DNA of 5,067 nucleotides from G020354085 sp964629975. Its GTDB lineage: Bacteria; Pseudomonadota; Gammaproteobacteria; Acidiferrobacterales; Sulfurifustaceae. Position 1 is the first letter of the stretch. The number at the start of each line of letters is the position of its first letter. The notes under the pieces were generated by a model. It worked only from the letters and a program-made list of their open reading frames with translations, was not told where the DNA came from and did not search any database. The stretch is taken from assembly GCA_964629975.1 (NCBI GenBank), contig CAZVUN010000172.1, positions 1-5,067 of the forward strand. The letters are read 5' to 3'. A program made the position numbers and the translations under genes. Of this stretch, positions 1 to 5,067 are shown piece by piece.

Positions 1-1
1 C

Positions 2-319
2 GCGCGCCCCGACTCGCACGCCGACGGCATCGAGAGCGCGCCGCTGTCCTGGCTCATCAGCCGCCTGCGCCTCGCGTGGCGCGGCAATGCGACGGTGCGT
101 CTCGGCAGTCTGTGGCAGCAGGACCTCGCCGCCTATGACGTGGTCTACGCCTACCTGTCCCCGGCAGCGATGCCCGCGCTGTGGCGCAAGGCGCGTGCCG
201 AGATGCGCCCCGGCACGCTGCTCGTGAGCAATGCCTTCGTCATCCCGGACGTCGCCCCCGATGCGATCGTCGCCTGCGGCGCGCGCGCACGTGCGAGGCT
301 CTACCTGTGGCGGATGTAG
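2..319 (+). CDS. Class I SAM-dependent methyltransferase, C-terminal part (5' end outside window)
   Basis: The frame is open from the left edge to a TAG at 317-319, giving about 105 residues with no start inside the window that looks genuine; the GTG at 95 falls within the domain. The segment YDVVYAYLSP has the usual form of the strand-4 motif of Rossmann-fold methyltransferases. It is followed by a helix (MPALWRKARAEM) and by RPGTLLVSN, the strand-5 motif with its turn. The chain ends in RLYLWRM, a typical final beta strand. The SAM-binding glycine loop would lie upstream and is not visible, so the substrate cannot be named. The 3' end overlaps the HDOD gene by 13 bases, suggesting coupled translation. 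The family call is fairly secure; the specific role is unknown. Confidence 0.8.
   Translation, partial: ARPDSHADGIESAPLSWLISRLRLAWRGNATVRLGSLWQQDLAAYDVVYAYLSPAAMPALWRKARAEMRPGTLLVSNAFVIPDVAPDAIVACGARARARLYLWRM
295..298 (+). promoter_or_regulatory. Shine-Dalgarno GAGG for the HDOD gene
   Basis: GAGG lies 8 bases before the GTG at 307 and inside the last codons of the methyltransferase gene. It supports a start at 307 rather than the upstream in-frame ATG-like codon at 181, which would add 42 residues that are only a shadow of the methyltransferase. Confidence 0.55.
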
Positions 320-1698
320 CCCCTTCGGCGTCGCCGATCGCGCACTGGGTCACGCGCCTCGCGCGTGCCGAGCTGCCGGTGCTCGCCGAGAGCACGCAGG
401 CGCTGGCGGCCATGGTCAACGCCATCGACACGATCGGCACGCGCGAGCTGAGCGCGGCGGTGCTCAATGACCCGCTGCTCACGCTGCGCGTCCTGCAGGC
501 CGCCAACCAGCAGCCCAGCCGGCACGCGGCGCACGACATCACCACCGTCACGCACGCGGTGATGAAGTTCGGCGTCGGCCCGTTCCTGCGCCGCTTCGGC
601 ACGCTGCCGACCATCGAGACGCGACTCGCGTCCCATCCCGCCGTGGCCACGCATCTTGCCGAGATCATCCAGCGCGCGCGCCACGCCGCCACGCAGGCGC
701 GCGACTTCGCCGCCGTGCGCCACGACCGCGACCCGGAAGAAGCCGCGATCGCCGCGCTGCTCATCGACTTTCCCGAGATGCTGCTGTGCGTGCACGCGCC
801 CGAGGTTGCCGCCACCCTGCTGCACGAGGAGCGCACGCATGCGCCACGCGCGGTCGAGCTGCAAACCCTCGGGGTCGCGCTCGCCGATCTGCAGCAACCG
901 CTGGCCGCGGCCCTCGGTGTACCGGAGATGCTGCGCGCGCTCACCGATCCCGGCAACGTCGAGCGTCCGCGCGTGTTCGGCATCCACCTGGCCTCGCGCA
1001 TCGCCCACCATCTCGAGCACGGCGCGCCACCCGAGGCCCTCGACGACGATCTGCGCCAGGCGGCGACCTGGCTGCGCCTGCCGCTCGAGGAGATCACGCA
1101 GACCGTGCACGTCAACGCGCAGCGCGTCGCCTGCCCGGACGCGCTCGAACCGCAACCGGCGGCGGCCGCGCTGCACCTCGACAAGGTCGATGAGGCGATG
1201 CGCGACATCGGCGCGCACCTCGACGGCAGCCTCAATCTGCACGAGATGATGATGCTCGCGCTCACCGGCCTGCACGAGGGCGCGGCGCTCAGGCGCGTGG
1301 TGTTTGCGCTGCTGGCGGCCGATCGCAAGCAGCTGCGCGCGCGCCTGTGGGTCGGGGTCGATCCCGGCGCCGCGCTTGCGGGCTTCACGCTGGCGCTCAA
1401 TCCGCCCAACCTGTTCACGCGCCTGCTCGAGCGCCAGCAGGCGGTATGGGTGCGCACGCCGCATCCCGCGCCGCTGGCGCCGCTGCTCACGCCTGCGCTG
1501 CGCGCGCTCGTGACCCCGGGGCCGTTCTTCGCCATGTCGCTGTTCGTGCACGACAAACCGGTCGGGCTGGTCTACGCCGACCAGGGCGGCGCCAACGATC
1601 TCGACGAGCCGCGCTACGCGCTGTTCAAGCGGCTTTGCAGCCGCGCCGCCGAAGGCCTTGCGCACCTTGCCTCCGGGCCGCGTGCGCAACCACGCTGA
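307..1698 (+). CDS. HDOD-domain signalling protein with GAF-like C-terminal half
   Basis: Starting at the GTG at 307 gives 463 residues. Residues about 20-230 match the HDOD family (PF08668). The opening is RAELPVLAESTQAL, then DPLLTLRVLQAANQ at 55-68, equivalent to the family's DPxLxxrlLrlaN. IAALLIDFPEML at 148-159 stands where relatives have an ALLHDIG-like helix. HDOD domains are related to HD hydrolases but lack the metal-binding HD residues and are regarded as non-enzymatic regulatory or scaffold modules; here the position reads ID rather than HD. Residues about 291-455 resemble a GAF domain: a long helix, beta strands such as RRVVFALLAADRKQLRARL, a FFAMSLFVHDKPVGLVYAD hairpin, and a closing helix. 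This suggests small-molecule or redox input. No membrane segment or signal peptide is seen. It is co-directional and overlapping with the methyltransferase, and its end overlaps the convergent MFS gene by 74 bases. HDOD is confident; GAF is an inference from pattern. Confidence 0.85.
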   Translation: MADVAPSASPIAHWVTRLARAELPVLAESTQALAAMVNAIDTIGTRELSAAVLNDPLLTLRVLQAANQQPSRHAAHDITTVTHAVMKFGVGPFLRRFGTLPTIETRLASHPAVATHLAEIIQRARHAATQARDFAAVRHDRDPEEAAIAALLIDFPEMLLCVHAPEVAATLLHEERTHAPRAVELQTLGVALADLQQPLAAALGVPEMLRALTDPGNVERPRVFGIHLASRIAHHLEHGAPPEALDDDLRQAATWLRLPLEEITQTVHVNAQRVACPDALEPQPAAAALHLDKVDEAMRDIGAHLDGSLNLHEMMMLALTGLHEGAALRRVVFALLAADRKQLRARLWVGVDPGAALAGFTLALNPPNLFTRLLERQQAVWVRTPHPAPLAPLLTPALRALVTPGPFFAMSLFVHDKPVGLVYADQGGANDLDEPRYALFKRLCSRAAEGLAHLASGPRAQPR

Positions 1699-2933
1699 TC
1701 TGGCGGGCCGCGCTCCGCTCCTGCGGCGGCTTGAGCGCGCGAAACGCGCGATACAGCAGCAGGTCGTCGCCGATCTTCATGGCCGCACCGGCGAGCAGCG
1801 CCGTGGCGAGTGCCACGCCCTGCATCAGCGCGCCGGCCAGAACCGGGCCGACCGCCCAGCCGCCAAGCCGCACCAGGCTGGTGATGCCGGAGGCATAGGT
1901 GCGCTCGTGCGGTTGCACCACCGCCATGACGTACGACTGGCGCGTCGGCACGTCCATCTCCACCAGCAGCTCGCGCACCAGAAACAGCGTTGCCGCCATC
2001 CAGAACTCCGGCACCAGCGCCACCGCGATCAACGCCAGGCTCGACGGAATGTGGGTGAACACCATGGTGTTGACGAGCCCGATGTGGCGCGCGAGCCAGG
2101 CCGCGCCCAGGTGCGACACCGCGTTGGCGGCGCGCGCGGCAAAGAACAGGATTGCGATCGAGGTCTCGCTCGCGCCGAAACGCTCGAAGAAGAAGTACGC
2201 GAGCAGCGCGGTGCCGAGAAAGCCCCCGGCCAGGCTGTCGACGGCAAACAGTGCCGAGATGCGCCACACGACGCGCCGGCTCGCCGCCGACACCGGCGCG
2301 GCCCACACCGCGCCCGCCCCTGACACCTCCACCTGCGGCGACAGGCCCAGGTACAGCAGGCCGGTGGCAAGCAGCAATGCCGTGTAGATGCCGGGCGTCG
2401 TGCGGCAGGCGCTGAGCTCCGCCACGTCCGCCTGCACCAGCACGGCGGGCAGCGCGGCCGCCAGAGCGCCGAGCGCGTGACCGACGTCCTGCAGCAGGTT
2501 GTACCAGGCGAACGCGCGCGTGCGCTGCGCCGCGCCGAGGGTCTGCGGCACGATCGCCTGCTCCAGCACCAGCGCCGCGGCCCGGTCGCGTCCCGCGCCG
2601 TTGACCATGCCGAGAAACGCCGCGGCACATGCCGCCGCCACGTGCGTGGTGAACAGGAGGGCCACACCGCCGGCGGTGGCAAGCAGCGCGGGCAGCAGCA
2701 GCGCGCGCCGGCGGCCGAAGCGGTCGCCGAAGAAGGTCACGGCCAGCGCCGACAACGCCGCGCCCGTGAGGCCGCAACCGACGACCACGCCGACCGCCGC
2801 CGGCGCGAAGTCGAGGCGCGCCAGGTACAGCCCGAGCAAACACCCCCATGAGCCCGGTGGCGAGCGCACGCCGGAATGCCGTGCCGAGCAGGATGCGCCG
2901 GTCGCGCGCACCGGCCGCCGGCGCGGTGCGCAT
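1625..2933 (-). pseudogene. MFS transporter, frameshifted near its N-terminus
   Basis: Translation from the ATG at 2933 gives a credible start (31 residues to GLMGV) and then turns to nonsense. The family-like sequence resumes in the next frame as LLGLYLARLDFAPAAVG and stays open to the TGA at 1625-1627. Skipping one base within 2838-2847 joins them into a protein of about 435 residues, normal for the Major Facilitator Superfamily. Motif A is visible as GDRFGRRR at about residues 69-76, between helices 2 and 3. About a dozen hydrophobic segments follow, with a conserved-looking end, KIGDDLLLYRAFRALKPP. After that comes an arginine-rich tail of about 30 residues that lies antisense to the HDOD gene. 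The start is 3 bases after the TGA of the ChrB-like gene, with only a weak ribosome site, so translation is probably coupled. MFS genes recur beside chrA/chrB, but the substrate is unknown. As written, the sequence would not give a functional protein. The defect may be a sequencing error rather than true decay. Confidence 0.8.
2838..2847 (-). other. Frameshift point in the MFS gene (one extra base)
   Basis: On the minus strand the reading ATG GGG GTG TTT GCT gives MGVFA. Dropping one T gives MGVLLGLYL; dropping one G gives MGCLLGLYL. Both restore the first transmembrane helix. The exact base cannot be fixed because both runs are homopolymers. Confidence 0.8.
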
Positions 2934-2936
2934 GCC

Positions 2937-3381
2937 TCAGCCGCCCCCGTGCGCCGTGCCCGCCACCTGCCGGCACCAGGCATAGAGCGCGTCGTAGAGC
3001 ACCATGCCGTGGCGCAGCATCTCGTGGTCGTCGGGGAAGTTGTGCGACAGGCCAAGCGAAATCGCCAGCAGCCCATGCGACTGTGGTGTCAGCTCCGGCC
3101 GACCGGTGTGGGCGCCGCGCACGATCGCCGCCAGTCGGTGCAGCGCCGGGTCGGCGACGTTGGGCTTCGCTAGGAAGGCATCAAACGAACAGCGCTTGCC
3201 GACGTGCCCCGTATTCCACGCCCGGCACATCGTACGGGATGGTGCCCTGCGCTTGCGCGACCTTCAGCACCTCGGCTGCCGGCACGTAGAGAAACTCCGC
3301 CTGCGGATCGATGAAGCGCGCGATCAGCCACGGACAGGCGATGCGATCGATCTTCGGACGCGCGCGCGTAATCCACTTCAT
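2937..3381 (-). pseudogene. Stand-alone ChrB C-terminal-domain (chromate resistance) protein, frameshifted
   Basis: The ATG at 3381 follows GGAGG (3392-3396, 10 bases away) and GAGGGG (3384-3389). The first 58 residues include RPKIDRIACPWLIARFID at about 8-25 and FLYVP at 30-34, both characteristic of the ChrB C-terminal domain (PF09828). In the uncorrected frame translation leaves the family after VEYG and stops at 3181. Skipping one base of the CCCC at 3207-3210 continues as HVGKRCSFDAFLAK, then GRPELTPQSHGLLAISLGLS, then HGMVLYDALYAWC, ending at the TGA at 2937-2939. The corrected product is about 147 residues, matching the stand-alone domain and lacking the N-terminal domain of full-length ChrB. 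Full-length ChrB regulates the chr operon in response to chromate. What the lone C-terminal domain does is less clear; a sensing or accessory role is inferred. It lies 27 bases after chrA and 3 bases before the MFS start. Confidence 0.85.
3207..3210 (-). other. Frameshift point in the chrB-like gene (one extra base in a C4/G4 run)
   Basis: The minus-strand reading GAA TAC GGG GCA CGT gives EYGAR. With one G fewer it reads GAA TAC GGG CAC GTC, giving EYGHV, which restores the family sequence on both sides. The downstream frame has no start of its own that would give a sensible protein. Confidence 0.85.
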
Positions 3382-3408
3382 GTCCCCTCTGCCTCCGAAT
3401 GCGACTGT

Positions 3409-4779
3409 CTAGAGCGCGAACTGCCAGCCGAGGCCGGCGAGCGCGCAGGCGCCGATCACCTTCATGATGTCGGCCTGGTAGCGCCACAGCGCGACAAACG
3501 CCGCGATGCCGACGATGAGCGAAAACCACTCGAAGCGCCCGGTGAACGGCGCACCGGCCGAGGCCTGCGGCCACAACACATGCCAGGCAAAGAACACCGC
3601 GAGATTGATGATCACGCCGACCACCGCCGCGGTAATGGCCACGAGCGGCCCGGCCAGCTTGATGTCGTGGCGCGAGGCCTCGACCGCCGGACCGCCCACC
3701 AGGATGAACAGGAACGACGGCAGGAAAGTGAAGAACGTCGCCACCAGGCCGCCGGCGATGCCGCCGAGCAAGAGCGCGTCGGGACCGAATACCTGCCGGG
3801 TCCAGCCGCCGAGGAAGCCGACATAGGTCACCACCATGATGAGCGGCCCCGGGGTCGTTTCGCCGAGCGCCAGGCCGTCGATCATCTGCGGACCGCTGAG
3901 CCAGCCGTAGTGCTCCACGGCACCCTGGTAGACATACGGCAACACCGCATACGCGCCGCCGATGGTCAGAAACGCCGCCTTGGTGAAGAACCAGCCCATC
4001 TGGGTGAGTGCGCCGTGCCAGCCGTGGAGCGCCAGTAGCCCGCCGAACACGCCGAGGCCGAGCGCCAGGCCAGCCGCGAGGAAGGTCGCGACCCGCGTCC
4101 AGCGGAACCGTGCGTGCTCCGGCACCGGTGTGTGGTCGTCGAGCAGCGCCGGGCCATAACGCTTGTTGGACGCCCCGTGCCCGCCACCGGCCTTGAACTT
4201 GTCCGGCCGCAGGCGTGCGCCGATTGCCCCAATGATCGCCGCGCCGAGCACGATCGCCGGGAACGGCGCATCAAACGCAAAGATCGCGACAAAGGCTGCG
4301 GCCGCGAGCGCCCACAGCAGCGCGTTCTTGAGCGCCCGGGAGCCGATGCGATAGGCAGCGAACACCACGATCGCGGTGACGGCCGGTTTGATGCCATAGA
4401 GTATCCCCGCCACCGCCGGCAGATCGCCAAAGGCGACATACACCCAGGACAGGCCAGTGAGCAGCACCAGCGCCGGCAGAAAAAACAGGATGCCGGCCAC
4501 GATGCCGCCGAGCACGCCGTGCATCAGCCAGCCGATGTAGATCGCCAGCTGGATCGCCTCCGGTCCCGGCAGGACCATGCAGTAGTTGAGCGCATGCAGG
4601 AAACGGTGCTCACTGATCCAGCGGCGCCGCTCGACCAGCTCGGCATGCATCATCGAGATCTGCCCGGCCGGCCCGCCGAAGCTGATGAAGCCGAGCTTCA
4701 GCCAGTAGCGAAACGCCTCGGCGAAGGGGACCGCTGCCGGTGGCGCCGGCGTGCTCGTGGTGCGCGACGCGGCCGACAT
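3409..4779 (-). CDS. chrA: Chromate efflux transporter ChrA (two-domain CHR family)
   Basis: This is an intact 456-residue membrane protein of the CHR superfamily (PF02417 twice), which exports chromate from the cytoplasm using the proton gradient. The N-terminal repeat, about residues 18-190, carries FGGPAGQ at 34-40 and LPGPEAIQLA at 70-79. The C-terminal repeat, about 230-456, carries FLTIGGAYAVLPYV at 270-283 and LGETTPGPL at 305-313. A hydrophilic linker of about 40 residues, rich in charged residues and glycine, joins the halves. The length and paired GGP/PGP-type motifs are those of the long, two-domain form. The ATG at 4779 is preceded by GGGAGGA with 6-base spacing, which fixes the start. 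It is the first gene of the minus-strand operon and ends in TAG 27 bases before the ChrB-like gene, in the same reading frame as it. Function is assigned by family; some CHR members may carry other oxyanions such as sulfate. Confidence 0.95.
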   Translation of the reverse strand: MSAASRTTSTPAPPAAVPFAEAFRYWLKLGFISFGGPAGQISMMHAELVERRRWISEHRFLHALNYCMVLPGPEAIQLAIYIGWLMHGVLGGIVAGILFFLPALVLLTGLSWVYVAFGDLPAVAGILYGIKPAVTAIVVFAAYRIGSRALKNALLWALAAAAFVAIFAFDAPFPAIVLGAAIIGAIGARLRPDKFKAGGGHGASNKRYGPALLDDHTPVPEHARFRWTRVATFLAAGLALGLGVFGGLLALHGWHGALTQMGWFFTKAAFLTIGGAYAVLPYVYQGAVEHYGWLSGPQMIDGLALGETTPGPLIMVVTYVGFLGGWTRQVFGPDALLLGGIAGGLVATFFTFLPSFLFILVGGPAVEASRHDIKLAGPLVAITAAVVGVIINLAVFFAWHVLWPQASAGAPFTGRFEWFSLIVGIAAFVALWRYQADIMKVIGACALAGLGWQFAL

Positions 4780-5066
4780 GCCCAGTCCTCCCGCTGCTTT
4801 GAAAAGTTGGCGGACCGATTGTCAACTCTGCGTCTTGCTTCGGCAAGCAGCGCATCGTCGCCGCGCCGTCGCGCACGGGCCCCGGCGAGAATGGCGGCGA
4901 GCCCGGCCCAGAGCCACGAACCGAACTCGATCAACTGCACAGCGCCAACACGCAGCAGTCTGAACGTCGCCCTCGCGGCGTCGGGGCGGTGGCGGTGCTC
5001 AGCGCGGCCCGCGGGTGGCGCGCCCACGCGCTCCGGGCGCGCGCCCGCGATCGCGTGGCGGACCGG
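4698..5066 (-). CDS. Weakly supported partial reading frame entering from the right edge
   Basis: This minus-strand frame is open from the window edge to a stop at 4698, which would overlap the start of chrA by 82 bases. Between about 5066 and 4860 most third codon positions are G or C, as expected of coding DNA here. It contains one hydrophobic stretch (about 4958-4881) including GSWLWAGLAAILAG, a plausible membrane helix, followed by basic residues and GDDALLAEARRR. Beyond about 4850 the translation looks random and runs across the chrA promoter and ribosome site. No family is recognised. It could be the end of a small membrane protein whose true stop has been lost, or simply an open frame in GC-rich leader DNA. 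Confidence 0.2.
   Translation of the reverse strand, partial: PVRHAIAGARPERVGAPPAGRAEHRHRPDAARATFRLLRVGAVQLIEFGSWLWAGLAAILAGARARRRGDDALLAEARRRVDNRSANFSKQREDWACRPRRAPRARRRHRQRSPSPRRFATG
4786..4792 (-). promoter_or_regulatory. Strong Shine-Dalgarno of chrA
   Basis: The minus strand reads GGGAGGA, ending 6 bases before the ATG at 4779. This is the best ribosome-binding match in the window and supports chrA as an independently initiated operon leader. Confidence 0.75.
4797..4827 (-). promoter_or_regulatory. Possible chrA promoter with overlapping dyad
   Basis: The minus strand has a perfect TTGACA at 4825-4820. A 17-base spacer leads to TCAAAG at 4802-4797, which matches only 3 of 6 positions of the -10 consensus. 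A dyad AGTTG (4805-4809), 13 bases, CAACT (4823-4827) spans the same stretch and could be an operator. This is the most AT-rich patch nearby. Against it, a transcript from here would start at about 4790, within or just before the Shine-Dalgarno, leaving almost no leader. Either the real -10 differs or the main promoter is further upstream. Confidence 0.3.
4834..4849. other. Small hairpin-forming sequence upstream of chrA
   Basis: The plus strand reads CTTGC-TTCG-GCAAG (4834-4847), a 5-bp stem closing a cUUCGg tetraloop. An overlapping alternative stem is TGCTT-CGGC-AAGCA (4836-4849). Neither strand has a following T tract, so a terminator is not supported. It may be chance or part of a leader structure. 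Confidence 0.25.
5034..5047. repeat. 14-bp perfect GC palindrome
   Basis: CGGGCGCGCGCCCG is self-complementary over all 14 bases. It adjoins and overlaps CGCGATCGCG (5046-5055), a second 10-bp palindrome. Such runs arise easily at this base composition, and no function is assigned. Confidence 0.35.
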
Positions 5067-5067
5067 C

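Noticed and set aside
181..306. Upstream extension of the HDOD protein to position 181
   Set aside because: The added 42 residues are basic and low in complexity, and overlap the methyltransferase's conserved end. The GTG at 307 has a Shine-Dalgarno and fits the family N-terminus.
240..1689. Two long minus-strand open frames opposite the HDOD gene (240-1556 and 301-1689)
   Set aside because: Their translations are rich in R, A, S and G with no family pattern. They are antisense shadows of the HDOD gene, a common effect at this GC content.
2934..3076. Start of the MFS protein at 3076 in the downstream frame
   Set aside because: The extra N-terminus is antisense-like R/T/C-rich sequence that overlaps the ChrB domain in another frame. 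The ATG at 2933 gives the right N-terminus once the frameshift is allowed for.
3004..4038. Plus-strand open frame of 344 residues opposite chrA and chrB
   Set aside because: It is highly charged and low in complexity (rich in R, E, H and D), and it is antisense to clear ChrA/ChrB sequence. No ribosome site or domain is evident.
4834..4847. UUCG hairpin as a rho-independent terminator
   Set aside because: The stem is only 5 bp and neither strand has a U tract after it.
4751..5067. Plus-strand open frames at the right end
   Set aside because: Low-complexity translations without domain features or a ribosome site; third-position bias favours the minus strand.

Overview
This is a roughly 70% GC bacterial window with two opposed gene blocks. 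Dense high-GC coding with GTG starts and short overlaps fits a Proteobacterium, probably a Betaproteobacterium (Burkholderiales or Rhodocyclales-like). That placement is a guess from composition and gene types, since no rRNA or marker gene is present.

Left block, plus strand (1-1698): the 3' end of a class I SAM-dependent methyltransferase gene overlaps by 13 bases a complete gene for an HDOD-domain protein with a GAF-like C-terminal half. The overlap and a GAGG just upstream of the GTG start point to translational coupling.

Right block, minus strand (4779 down to 1625): a compact three-gene chromate-resistance operon. It runs from chrA (two-domain CHR-family chromate efflux transporter, intact) to a stand-alone ChrB C-terminal-domain protein, then an MFS transporter. 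Gaps are 27 and 3 bases. The two downstream genes are each broken in this sequence by one extra base. In ChrB the extra base lies in a CCCC run (3207-3210 on the plus strand). In the MFS gene it lies in the AAA/CCCCC stretch at 2838-2847. Removing one base in each gives proteins of about 147 and 435 residues that read smoothly as their families. Sequencing or assembly error, real gene decay and, least likely, +1 recoding are the possible explanations.

The two blocks converge and overlap tail to tail by 74 bases (1625-1698), leaving no room for an intergenic terminator. Upstream of chrA (4780-5067) is a locally AT-richer leader. It has a strong Shine-Dalgarno, a consensus TTGACA hexamer within a small dyad, a hairpin-forming sequence, and a weakly supported partial reading frame running in from the right edge.

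As a system, ChrA would export chromate. The ChrB-like protein would act as a chromate-linked sensor or accessory protein, and the MFS protein would be an associated transporter of unknown substrate. I see no tRNA, rRNA, CRISPR array, insertion sequence or attachment site. The cluster type is known; the unusual parts are the paired frameshifts, the in-frame chrA/chrB junction and the convergent overlap.
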